DNA of 26,747 nucleotides from assembly GCA_019677205.1 (NCBI GenBank), contig JAAMXY010000114.1:5383-32129 (forward strand). Reading direction: 5' to 3'. A model generated the notes under the pieces. It was not told where the DNA came from. It saw only the letters and a program-made list of their open reading frames with translations, and made no database searches. The DNA comes from Pinguiococcus pyrenoidosus. Its lineage: Eukaryota; Sar; Pinguiophyceae; Pinguiochrysidales; Pinguiochrysidaceae. Made by a program: the position numbers and the translations under genes. Positions 9,272 to 20,100 of the stretch are shown here, in pieces (position 1 is the stretch's first letter; each line of letters starts with the position of its first letter).

Positions 9272-10806
9272 CTATTTCTTCTTCGTTTTCCTGCTCTTCT
9301 TCTTGCTTTGGTTTGGTCCGTGATGGCTCCTCTTGGCTTCCACGGCGTTTCGAAGAAGCTCCAGGGCCTCCAATGCGCCCAGGGGAAGGGCTATTCCCTG
9401 GCGTCGCAGGGCCCTCGGAAACTCGTCGTCATCGAGGTTGATCCGAATCAACACCGAGCTGGGGAATCGGTGTGCGGTTTCTTCCGACCGCATCCGAATC
9501 GTTGGGACCGCATGTCCGGCACCTATCTCTACGATCACCAAGCGGCATTCCCTAGTTGGTCGAAAGCGCGATTCAGATCCTCGGTTGCGGAACCTGGTGC
9601 TCTCGAAAGATGAATCACCTTGGCAACGTCGACTCGAAGCGACGAAACTCCCTCTCCTGGCGCTCGTTGCGATCCAAGTTGATTCCGTAGTCGTTGAACA
9701 TCAGCACATTGGGTCGCACTGGCTGCTCGAGGAGAGGGAACCACTTAGACTACCGCCACACACTTCCCACGTCCCACGTCCCACGTCAATCCCATGAGCT
9801 CTTTTACCTTGCCAGTGGCGGGACAGCAGGGAAGCTCGGCGCCGGGAGGGATCCGGATCAAATCTGGCCCATCATCTGTTTGGTACACTTCGCTAGCAAT
9901 TATCGTGTGCCCTTCATCGTCCAAGAGGCAACTTCCATCTCCTGCGACAGTCGCGTCGACTAGTGGGCTGCGCAAGCCGCGAGATCTCCCTGTCGTCGCT
10001 TCCCTCACTTTCACTCGGTCTCCAGGCTCCAGGTCCCACTCAAAAGTCGGGAGCTCTAGGATTTGCTCTTCCAGGCCACCAGAGAGTGTCATTGGCTACT
10101 GCGAGCGGGGCATGATATCACAACTGCTGAGCGATGGCGCCTTACCGATGTCCGTCTCCCAGATCCGGCCGTCATCGTCGACTAGCTGAGAATGCGTGAC
10201 CGCTCCGTGAACCTCCCAGATGAGGCTTTCGTCTGCGCCAGCGAGAAAACGTTGAGAAGAAACAGGGATCCTCTCCGCCCCAGGTAGGTAGTCAAGCGCT
10301 CACCGATGATCCGGCCCCAATGGCCATCAATGTTGGACGTGACGGAGAAGAAGCCGTACGGAAGCGACTCTCCCCAATCCGCGAGGATCCTGTAGCCCTC
10401 GTGGGGCTCCGACTTTCTCATGTACATCTCGATGCGAAACCGCCAAAAGCTCCAAGCTAGGTGCGGATCCACTTCAAACCAGCGCGGCGTGGACAAGTCG
10501 GACATGTCGAGGCCTGAGACGCAAGGCGTTGTGCGCGTTAGATGCCGGGCGAAGCTTGCTAGTATTTTCGCAACCCACCCAAGGCTCCCATGGGCGGCCA
10601 GACGCCTGCGTTGCGCCCTCGGTAGGTGGCAAGGCCGCTATCCACGCCCATGCCTACACGTGTGAAATCTTACGCTTGACACCATCACGTGCTTCTGCGA
10701 CGGAGCGCGCACCTGCGCCAGTCGTGATGAGCAGGGCCTCTGCCTCCGCCAAGGCGTCTGCCGCCTTCCTCAAGGCCTTGTTCACGGAAGCACTTTGTTC
10801 CGACAT
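9272..10806 (-). CDS. Divergent Sir2-family protein (sirtuin) without the zinc cysteines
   Basis: Seven exons (10806-10713, 10653-10579, 10513-10304, 10232-10146, 10067-9808, 9722-9619, 9551-9272) join in frame through six introns of 59-85 nt, giving 369 residues. Sirtuin motifs appear in order across the joins: NAD-binding GAGMGVDSGLATYRG (30-44), TSNIDGH (115-121), the catalytic His in WEVHG (135), RPNVLMFND and EIGAGHAVPT. This identifies an NAD-dependent deacylase or ADP-ribosyltransferase fold. The zinc module is abnormal: where family members have two CxxC pairs, only LPCCPATGKP (234-243) and one isolated Cys are seen, and the first pair is absent. The C-terminus is a Lys-rich tail, KKKSRKTKKK, resembling a nuclear or nucleolar signal. 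It resembles bacterial-type Sir2 proteins more than canonical SIRT1-7. The least certain join is intron 4 (10145-10068), whose acceptor GGAAG lacks a pyrimidine tract. Confidence 0.9.
9764..9784 (-). repeat. 7-nt tandem repeat (GTCCCAC), three copies, in a sirtuin intron
   Basis: Three head-to-tail copies of GTCCCAC (the first with one mismatch) lie inside sirtuin intron 5 (9723-9807), one of several introns in this window with short tandem repeats. Confidence 0.85.
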
Positions 10807-11395
10807 CTAATAGGTGTAGGGTCCGTAAGTAAACACTTCAAGAGCTCATCAAGGAGGCGGCGGATCCGCCGCTGCAACATCGATTCGCTGATCGTCCACT
10901 CACAAAGCTAGAGGCCAATTGCTACGAGACTTGCGACGTCGACTTGCAGCCAGCTGGGCTTCAGTCCGCTGAGGAATGCACTACGCCAGAGGTCCCCAAG
11001 AGGAATGAATGTAGAGAGAGCGGGTTGGCGACGCCGACTGTGAGGACTTTAAGATCCCACGAGGAAGGGCCCGTGGGAAGTTCCTCTGTCAGATGCGAGC
11101 GGAAGGAAAACCAAAGAACTTCCCGTGGTGTTAAGAACGCCACATGTTCTGACAGCTGGAGCGCACTCCCCACGTCTCTTGTGGCGCAAGCCTCTGAATT
11201 CTCAATGTCTGCAACTTTCGTTATGTCCAGGACAGTTCTGAACTGGATCGGACGATCAGCAGCGTCGATTCTCCTCCAACACTTTGCTTCCAACGCGAAT
11301 CCACTTTGAACACCGGCACTCCGCCGCACAATGCACCACGTACCCCTCACCACTACCCGCACGGCGCCTGTGCACTCTTCCTCTTCACCATCGCC

Positions 11396-11442
11396 AAGTA
11401 GTACAGTACAGTACAGTATCGTACTCTACTGTACTCTACTAT
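11396..11442. repeat. TACAG microsatellite forming an imperfect palindrome
   Basis: On plus, AGTACAGTACAGTACAGTA is followed after a few bases by TACTCTACTGTACTCTACT, which is nearly its reverse complement. The segment could form a hairpin or cruciform. It lies about 230 bp upstream of the hydrolase start. Confidence 0.75.
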
Positions 11443-11517
11443 CACAAGCGGCGTTCTCTGTGTGTTAAGTGCCGTGTTAAAATGATCTCTCGCGAAGCTG
11501 CTGAATTTCTCAATCAC

Positions 11518-11577
11518 CGCCTCTCTCTTTTCCCCCTCTCTCTCTTTCTTTCTCTCCCTCTCTCTCTCTCTCCCTAC
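11518..11577 (+). repeat. Polypyrimidine (CT)-rich tract
   Basis: About 60 nt consist almost only of C and T, ending roughly 90 bp before the hydrolase ATG. It could be a promoter or 5' UTR element, or an acceptor tract of an unseen 5' intron. Confidence 0.8.
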
Positions 11578-11668
11578 TTCTCAGCGCCACTTTTACACGA
11601 TTCTGGACGCAGATTTCTAAGCATATCTGGACTTGTGATGATCAGTGGCAAGTAGCTTGCCAGCAGGA

Positions 11669-13196
11669 ATGTACGTCTCGCAGCTTCGGAATGGGGGCTG
11701 GAGGTCCGCGCGGCGGCTGCCAGGAAGCCTGCGGCTGCGAAGCTCTCAGCGGAAATTCGTCGCTGGCCCGACTTGCTGGACGCACGCGTCCATGAGGCGC
11801 TTGCGGCGATTGCCTGCAGCTTCAGGCCAGCGTCGACAGCTGTCTGCGAGCGGCGATCGCGCGGCCCTGCTCGCCTTCTTTGCACGCGAGTTCGTGATCC
11901 TCTCCGGTGGCGCCTCTGTCTTGGCGATGTTCGTTGCTTTCAATGCGGCGCTTCTCGAGTTCATTCTGGAGAAGCGAGACGAGTACGAGTACGATTTGCC
12001 TGGCGAGCTTGTGGAGACGAGGAATGGCATGAGGCATGTTGCGACCGAGGCCCTCGCAGGGGGGCCGAACGACCAGAGCGACCCGGTGGTCGTGTTCCTT
12101 GCCGACGGTGACGAGACCACGGACCACTGGACCCTTGTGCGGGGGCATCTGAGACAAGCGGGCGTCGCCAGCCTGGCCTATGACCGCGCTGGACGAGGAT
12201 ACTCCGAAGCGGCGCAGCATCCTTCGTCCAAAGCCCAAGGTACGGACTGACTGCCGTTCAAGATGCGACCTTCCACCGATGACGCTCTTCGTTACTTGCC
12301 TCGCCTTCTTTGCAGGTGACGGCATATCGGTGACCCGGGAAATGGACGAGTTGGAGGACATTCTCATCGGGGCGGGCCTCTCGGATCGACCTCTCGTCCT
12401 GGTGGGCTCTGGCTCGGGGGGGACGCTGGCGAGCATCGCGGTCGCGGCGGCAGACAAGGGCCACCTTGATGCAAACATCAAGGCCGTAGTGTTGCTGGAT
12501 GCCTACACGGAGACGTCGCGCAAGGCACTGAGCGCCGTGTCGGACGGGATTGCGCAGCTGCACAAGGAGAGGGTTGAGCAGCTGCGGCGAATGGAGAAGA
12601 TGTCCTACTTCGGGATGACGCGGATGCTGCTCTGGAAGGGGCAAGCAGATTTGAAGACGGCGATAGAGGACGAGCGGGTTTTGGGAAGACTGATTGGCTG
12701 CTGCTCAAAGCCACGGCATCGGCATAGCGCCCACCAGGAGGCTCTCCGACTCCCCGGGTGGGAGACGGCAGAGCGTGCGTCCGAGCAAGCTAGCGGCGTC
12801 AAGCGGGTGGTGCTGACGCACGATCCGGAGGCGTCTGTCGAGGACTACGTGACTGCGCTTGAGCAGGTGTCAAGCGGCCCTCTCTCAACGGTCTCCAGGG
12901 AGGAGCTGGTACAGATGGAGGCGGCTTGGTTCGAAGCTCAGGTGCGGAGAGATGCGGATCGCCGGATCGTCGGATCGTCCAATGCCTGCTCCTTCTTGCT
13001 TCTCGTCTGATTTTGTCCCTTGTCTTCCTTCTGGCGCAACCGTCCGCCCTGATCGCAGAAGCAGCTTGCGCGGGACGGGAAGATTCTGGTGGTGGAGGGG
13101 TGCCCCGGAAGGATCCACGTGCGCGCTCCACGGGTCGTGGCGAACGAGATTTTGAAGCTCGTCAAGGACAACCTGCTGCGGCAGCTTGGAGTATGA
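11669..13196 (+). CDS. Membrane-anchored alpha/beta hydrolase-fold protein
   Basis: Exons 11669-12239, 12316-12941 and 13059-13196 join across a 76-nt phase-1 and a 117-nt phase-0 intron, giving 444 residues. The N-terminus is Arg/Ser-rich and may be a mitochondrial or plastid presequence. One transmembrane helix lies at about 75-99 (FVILSGGASVLAMFVAFNAA). The hydrolase core follows: PVVVFLADGDETTDHW, then YDRAGRGYSE (171-180), the classic strand-4 motif. At the nucleophile elbow the sequence is VGSGSGG (220-226) instead of VGHSxGG; without a gap the catalytic Ser position is Gly223, with Ser222 and Ser224 on either side. A candidate acid lies in VVLTHDPEAS, and a candidate His419 in GCPGRIHV, encoded by the last exon. 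The substrate is unknown, and it may be a degenerate, non-catalytic member. An upstream coding exon cannot be excluded. Confidence 0.85.
12954..12977 (+). repeat. 8-nt tandem repeat (NCGGATCG), three copies, in a hydrolase intron
   Basis: Three copies of an 8-nt unit differing only at the first base (G, C, T then CGGATCG) lie near the donor of hydrolase intron 2 (12942-13058). Confidence 0.85.
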
Positions 13197-13309
13197 GAAT
13201 GAGGACTCGAGCTCTTGTTTCCATGCCTTTGGACCGAGCGTGGTACGAGCTCCTTCGATTGCTCGCATGATGCTCGTTTTCCATGCCGAGTTTGGGCGCG
13301 TCTGCACGA

Positions 13310-13346
13310 AGGCCACGAAAAGCCACAAAGGCCACGAAAGGCCACA
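13310..13346 (+). repeat. Imperfect ~10-nt tandem repeat (GGCCACGAAA)
   Basis: Four imperfect units alternating GGCCACGAAA and (A/G)GCCACAAA occur just after the hydrolase 3' end. Confidence 0.75.
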
Positions 13347-13510
13347 ACCATCTCCTTCCTGCGCAGAATCTGCAGAGCGAGCGACTTGATCAACAACTTC
13401 GCACAAACGAAAACGATGGGTGTCAAGATCTCATGATGCATGAAGAAGACTCCCAAGAGAAAGGGTGTTGATATAGGAAACCTCGACGATCGTGATCGAG
13501 AGAACTCCCA

Positions 13511-13601
13511 ACCGAAAGCCGAAAGCCGAAAGCCGAAAGCCGAAAGCCGAAAGCCGAAAGCCGAAAGCCGAAAGCCGAAAGCCGAAAGCCGAAAGCCAAA
13601 T
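13511..13601 (+). repeat. Heptamer array (GCCGAAA), 11 perfect copies plus flanking variants
   Basis: Eleven perfect GCCGAAA units run from 13518 to 13594, with one single-mismatch unit on each side. The complementary unit TTTCGGC is superficially telomere-like in length and base pattern. Read through, it encodes repeated ESRKPKA on plus, which explains the long spurious ORFs here. Confidence 0.95.
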
Positions 13602-14112
13602 GCCAAAATCCCAAAGCGACAACTCCGGAGGGTTCCGAAAAACTCGTCACTGACTGCGAAGACAAAATCCGTCGGAACCACTGCGCCAATCGGGTTGCGG
13701 GCCCCAAACTTCCGCCAGGCAGAGCGTCTATTGGACGGAGCGATTGACGCCTTCTGCCGTTGCCAGCGTTTTACTGGTGAACCAATCTCGTGCACCCCAT
13801 GGGACGCTTGGATTTCGAAAACCGCGAAAGATGGTGGAGCCGCAGCAGTCGTGATGCAGTTCAAATCTCAGGCCAACGCCTCCAACTTCCGTCGCAACTC
13901 CAAACCGCAAACCAAAATGCGCCCGACTATTCTGTTGGGGTCTTTTGTACACCAAAACAGCGGAGACGGCTTCTGTCTTCATCGTTTGGTCGGTGCGTGC
14001 GCCGTGCGCTCGGATGCTGCCGCAGCTCGTGGCTGCCCCAGCACCATCACGCCCCGGACCGAGAAGCAGAGGGGCCTGGCGATTGGCGCCGACGCGGCGA
14101 AGCCCGTAAAAG

Positions 14113-17100
14113 ATGCACAACCCGCCACCGCCGCCCGGGACGCTTGAGTTAACGCCGGACCGTGCGCGCTCCCCGCGCTTCGCGCCGCCGGGCATCGACG
14201 ACCACTCGCAGAGTCCGCCGCTCCTGCGCGAGGTCAAGAACAGGACGTCCTTCACAGGTGCGCCCGGTAGCGTTGCGCGCAGCTGGCGTCTGGCTCCAGC
14301 AGTCCTCCCCCCAACAAGAGAGATGCTGATGTGACGGAAACCCACAGGAACGGAGACCGACGAGGAGAGCTGGGAGGATGGCTTCGACTTCACCAACCGC
14401 TCCGAGCTCCGGAGAGCGTCTGCCGTGCTCTCGAATCGTAAGTGGCCCGCAGCTGCTCATGGGCTCAACGGAAAACCGCGGCACTAACAGTCATCTTCAC
14501 CTGTGCTGCGTGCCTCTCCAGCGTCCGTCGATGACATGGATGAAGAGAATTGGGACGCGGAGCTGGGCCTGGGCAATGGGCTTGGGGACGACGACGCCAG
14601 CAGCTTCACCACCATCCAGCGGGCGGAGCTGTTCAAGGCGCCAACCGGCCCCGCCGACGGCTCCCGTCCACGTGTCTCGCTGCTCCAGGAGCTGAAGACG
14701 GGGACGGGCCTGAGTGAGATCGCGCAGGACGCGGGAGCGTGGCCTCAGGATCTGGACGACATGAAAGGAAGCGCGGCGCCGCGGGGGTTGGCTTCGGCTG
14801 GATCCTTTGTTGAATGGGCGGAAGCGTTGCAGGAGGGGATGGCCAAAGACGTCGAGCAAGCGGGGCCCGTGGACGAGATCTCCAGCCCCCGGCACGCCTT
14901 CGCCAGCGACGTCTTCGGCCAGTTTGAGTATTCCTTGGGCCACGCCGAAGTGCTCATGAACATCTCGAAGGTGGACGCGGCCTGCGTCCTGCTGGGCTCG
15001 GCCTTCACTGGCTTTGTGCGGAGCTTTGACGAGGCGCCGCACAGTTGCATGCGCCTTCCCATCAAAGACGACGCGATTCTGTCACTGTTTGAGAGGTCAA
15101 TGTTTGTGATTTGCAGGATTGCCGACCGCGTCATGGGCATCCAGAATGGCGAGGCCCGGCCCCGACGAAGAAACCTCTCGACCACGGCCGCCAGCGGGGT
15201 GCAGTCCAACCAGTCGCAGAGGAGCGTGGGCAGTGCAAAGTCCTCCGCCTCTAGCCAGAACGGGACCTCAGCGGGCCCAGAGCAGGAAAACTCGGATCTC
15301 GGCAAACGCGTCAATGACGCGATCGAAGCGGCGAAGCTCACCATGTCTCGCGTGGCATCCGTGAGCGACAAGTTCGGCGACCTGAGAGGCCCCCACTTTG
15401 GCAACGAGCTGCGGGTCGTGCGCTTCGAGTTGGATGTGCATCTGACGCAGATTGGCTTCCATCGCCGCCGCTTTGGCTGCACGGCCATGCGGAACATGCT
15501 TCTGATCGCCGAGCTGTGCAACCCGTCTCTCGCGGACCGGGCGTCGGGTCCTCGCCGCTCGTCCTCCCAGAGCAGCGGCACGAAGAGCTCCCGCAGCCAA
15601 AAGCGCTCCGAGGACCGGGTCAGCGTCGGAGTGCGTGCGATGTGCAACGCTGTGCTGTTCACGAGGCAGCTCAGCTGCATCACCTTCGAGAGAATTGAGA
15701 CGCACGCCGCGCGCATGGTGCTGTTCGACTGGGCGGACGATTCCGACACAGAGGACGACTCCGGCGAAGCTCTACCAACCTATCCAGATGTGAGCACTCT
15801 GCTGCGGGAGGAGTCGTCGGATTCCAGGCTATCCGACTCGTTTCCGGGAGCGAAGGCCGGCGCCAGCTTGGCCCAGGCCCTCATGGCCTTCTTTCGGCGC
15901 TTCTCTCGGGAGTGGCTCTTCCACCAGATACCGCATCTGGATGGGAAACTCAGGATCACCGCAGCGTATGTGTGCGGTCTGATCTTCCACCAGCCAATCC
16001 CGTTCTTCGGCGATGCCGGCAATGGCAGCTCGGGGCCAAGCTCGCCGCGACTCTCGCGACACGGCTCGGAGAAGGCCATCAGTCCGCGGAGCAACGCGTT
16101 CAGCATCACCAGCTCGGTCAAGTCGTTGCTGAAGAGCTTCGAAAGCGCAGGGGGCGGCAGCATTCCTTCGAGTCCGTCCACCAAAGAGAGGGGTGTCGCG
16201 GACCAAGGCGACTTGCCCGACACATGGGGAAGGCGACACAAGGGCCGCAACGGGAAGGACACGCCCACGCCCCTGAGCTGGGCGCTGCAGTACGACGTGG
16301 CGGCCTCTGCGCTCGCGGAATCCTTGTTCTTCGAGTGCGTCCGGCTTCTGGAGGAGCAGGACTACGACTATCCGCCCGACTTCCCGTCCCCCGACTCCCG
16401 GCGGCGACGGCGGAGCACTGAGAAGACCGAGGTCCGGCGCATCCGACGCGTCTCCATCTTCCACCCGTTGTTCAGCCGTTTCGCAGTGGAGCTCTTCAAG
16501 TCCTTCGCGGCCGCCTTGAGAGCAAACGGCAAGCCTCGGATAGCTGTACGCATGCTCGAGGCGGCGTCGTTCGTGCTCGGGTATCAGAAACGCGAAAAGT
16601 ACGAAGCGTCCATGCTCCGCGATCTCGTCATTCTCTGTGCGACATGCGGCGAATCGGTGAAAGCTGTGAAGCACTTCAAGGGCGTCCTGACGAAGGCCAT
16701 TCAGAACAATGACGTAAACGAGGTTGGCTTCCTGATCGAGCTGGGCATACCAATGCGGGTGGAGATCGGCGACTTCGGGGACGCTCTGGCAGACCTCAAC
16801 GAAGCCATCGTCTTTCTGGAGGGGTTGGGCATCCTCGAAGCCAGCCGGAAGGACAAGGGCCATCATAAGCTTCCGAGCCTTCTACACGGTGGTTCTTCGA
16901 CGACCCAAGCCCCGTCGTTGCCCCCAGCTTTCAACGTCAACCAAAGAGCGGCGAGAAGCCTATTGGAGTCCTTTTTGTATCGGAAGGCGTTGGTCCTTTT
17001 CAGCTTGCACTCTCCGAGTGATGCTGCAGAGGTCTTGCTTGCCCTGCTGAAGGTGCTCAACGAGACCCATCAGTCCTCGACGACAGTCTCTGCCGAGACT

Positions 17101-20100
17101 CTGCGAAAGAAGAGAGAATGTGTGCTCAGCTGGTTGGCGAAAGCGTACTACAAGACTGGGCGACACTATCTGTGCATGTACACCATCGAGACGCTGATGG
17201 CTGCGAGATCCGATGCGGCTCTCGACCTGAGCGGGTCAAATGGGGAGGCCGCCTCGTCGCGACTGGGCTCGCGCGGGCTGTTCAGGATGGGAGCGGGATT
17301 CTCCAGGCACACCAGTTCCGGCGAGATCAACGACTGCCTGCTCCAGTTCGCCTTTGAGGGAATCCCCATCGACGACACGGAAGGTGCGTTGGGCTCTGCG
17401 GCGGGCGCGCGAGATCACAAGAGCTTCCTTGGGGTCCACCTGGACTGTGCGGAGCTGTACAGCAAGGCGCTGCACAAGCTGTCCGTGGAGGGAGAGAGCG
17501 ACAACGGCAAAAACCACATCGGCGCATTGAGGATCTTGGCGCCTGCCGTCATCGCCGTCGAGCTCTACGCCCATAGCCTCGGTGACAAAGACGCGTCACG
17601 GGAAGTCATGCTGGAGCTTGGAAGGCTCTACTACTTGCGGGCCAAGATACAGGCGTCCCTTGGCCACAATCCACTCGTCCGGTACCCCGTGACAGTCGCA
17701 AGGTAAGAGGGAACGCGTTGCTGCTGCTCCCCCACCTGTCCCGCCAGAGGATGCGTCGCGCTGAAAGACTCTGCCTTCCCGCCTTCCTGTTTTGTAGAGA
17801 GTACAGCGCGGATGATATCGATCCACCGGACGACGAAGAGGATCTGGCTTCTCCGCACAGGCATTCTGAACCCCTCATGCCTTCCCCACGGTCTGAACGC
17901 CGGAGGAGCTCGACGCAAGACTCAGAAGACCCTGCCTCGTTCTTTGCTCCGTCGTACCGAAGTGCCGCCCACGCCGATGGGTCGCTGAAGCGATCCAGAA
18001 GCGGAAGAGGACGCCGCCCTTCTGGTACTTCAGCAGCAGCAGCCGCTGCTGCCGCTGCCCCTGCTGAGGACGGCAAGTTGCCCGAGGAGAAGGATGCCGG
18101 AAGAAGAATGTCCGTACGGAGCAACCTGAAGACGCACTACCGGAAGTATCGCTGCCCGGAGGATTTCATCTGGGACGCGCTGAGGTGGTACAAGTATGCG
18201 TGGGACTGCTTCAAGACGACCAAGGACTACGTCTCCGCGTCGAAGTGTGCGGCCGCCATTGCGGAAGTCCACCTCGACAGGCTTTTTCTGAACGTGACCG
18301 TCGGCAATCTACCGGTCGACGAAGCCGGACTGCTCCCCCGAAGGACGGTGGCTCGCCACACGACGCTCAGCCTGGGATCGCACCATGACCCGGTGACCTT
18401 CGCCTCGGCTGCCGATTTCGCGGGCCTGACCGACGGAGACTTGCGGCCCAAAGTCAATCAAAGAGCTGGTGGCGACAAGGCGCCGGATTCCGCCCACAAG
18501 GACCTGCGCGCGAGGAAGCTGAACGTGGAGGACGCCGTCTCGGCGGCCAAGATCGCTCTCAACACGGCCTCCGAGCTGCTGAATCCCTTCAAGCTCATCC
18601 ACGCGAATGCGCTGATGGCGCAGGCTGCTCTGCTGCAGGGCAATGAGATCGATGCTCTGGGGTACTTCTGGGAGGCCAGAGATCTGTTTCTGCACTTCTT
18701 CGCCGACGGCCCGACGTTGCCAAGCCTGCGATTTCGGTCGCAGGCTTTCCACCACAAGTTCGATGCGCTGCTGAAGCACCTGCTGCGCTTCCTTGTGGCC
18801 GTCGAAGCCCCAGTGATCAACCAGAACCTCCTGCTGATCGACATCAAGAACCTAGAGTCCGTAGAGAAGCTCCGTTGCAACCGAGAGATCTTCCGGCAGA
18901 TCGCCAGTCGGCGGCAGGAGGTGCAGGAGTCGCTGCAGGGGAGCCTTTCGTCGCACCCCGTGCATGCAGAGATCAATCCTCAGCTCGTGGAGGCGCTGGG
19001 GCTGCATTCGCCGAGGCGGAGGGGGAGCGAGACGCGAGGACGAAACAGCTTCTCCGAGCACGGAGAGCTGTCGGTCAGCCCAAGATCCACAACGCCGGTG
19101 CGGAGACGAAGCCAGACCGAGTCCAGCAGCGGGGTGGTGCCGAGTCCCTCTCGTGTCCAAGACCTGATCTTCATGTATCCCCGGCTCGAAAGACAGCGAC
19201 AAGCCGCCCGGACGATGGCGCGGCCCGGTGGTCACGCTCTGGACTTCGGGCTGGGGGTGGGGTTTGAGCTTGAGATGCAGCCGGCGCCGAGATCCTCCAG
19301 CTTGGTCGCTCCGAACAGCGCAAGCCCGACGACGGGGTCGTCCTTCAAGGCATTTCCCCACGAATTGGCTCCGCAGTTCGGCGTGACGAGGAATAAGTCG
19401 CAGACGCTCCCCGTCAAAGACAAGGCAGAGCCCCGCGCCCGCCGGGGCCTACAGGATCTGTTTAACCCACCCGCGGCGAGCGGACAGGCGCACAAGCATC
19501 GCGTCTCGGCGCCGGCGTTTCCCTTCACCCAGATCGACGGCAGCGTGGAGGGCCAGCGCAGTGGGAAGGACTTCACGGACGAGCTCTTCGATTCCGCGAA
19601 CAATTCGTCGAACGCAGAAGGGGCCTCGACGCAGACCGGCCAGAGCGCGGTCGAGGCCTCGGACCTGTCTACGAAGCTCGAGAGCCTTTCGACTGCCGTG
19701 CCGGAGAAGCCTATCAGCGCAGTCTCGATGCAGTCGGATGATCAGATGGCGGTCAAGCAGGTCTTCGAGTGCCTCAGACGATTCAGCTATGTGAACAAGG
19801 CGCACAGTAAAGGTAGATACAACCTAGAGACGGCCCGATTCAGAAATCGGGGCGCGATGCACCAGCTGAGCCTGCTGATGAGGCAGTATAGACGAGGGTC
19901 CGATCAGCCGTCGGCGGCCGAGATCACCTACGACGAGATTCGAAGCGATGCCCGGGATCTTGACATCGAGAGCTCTCCCAGGCATCTGGACAGCGCTTCG
20001 GCGTCCCCCGGGGCGCAAGGCGGAGGAGGCTCGCCTCTTGCGGTCTTGCATAGCGCGGCGAGCTTCCTGGAGAGGGCGTCCAGCGGAAGCACCGCCGCGC

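Larger units (their letters stand above)
10807..11668. other. Divergent intergenic region between sirtuin and hydrolase
   Basis: No firm gene is seen in these 862 bp. A minus-strand ORF at 10961-11362 encodes a plausible-looking peptide, but it shows no known motif and no third-position GC bias. Other contents are an imperfect inverted repeat around 11077-11143 (GTGGGAAGTTC with GAACTTCCCG), a TACAG-type palindromic microsatellite and a long CT-rich tract before the hydrolase start. Both neighbouring promoters must lie here. Confidence 0.5.
13197..14112. other. Intergenic region with two tandem arrays
   Basis: These 916 bp separate the hydrolase stop from the start of the giant CHAT-like gene. 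ORFs on both strands (13440-14147 plus, 12938-13864 minus) depend on translating the heptamer array and show no protein-family motif, so I do not call them genes. The rightmost few hundred bases should contain the promoter of the CHAT-like gene; no standard element is clear. Confidence 0.5.

Noticed and set aside
9535-9744. Frameshift or pseudogene in the sirtuin near 9618
   Set aside because: A 67-nt GT-AG intron (9618-9552) restores the family sequence from STLPR to ECRLVIVEIGAG, so no frameshift is needed.
10068-10145. Acceptor CGCAGTAG at 10094 for sirtuin intron 4
   Set aside because: Its phase does not match the upstream donor and would lead into stop codons; the weaker GGAAG acceptor at 10068 keeps the frame.
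10961-11362. 133-codon minus-strand ORF with fairly natural composition
   Set aside because: No motif, no third-position GC bias like its neighbours and no convincing splice partners; kept only as a remark in the intergenic entry.
12938-13864. 308-codon minus-strand ORF
   Set aside because: Much of it is the translated heptamer array (repeated LSAFGFR), and it runs antisense into the hydrolase last exon; no family motif.
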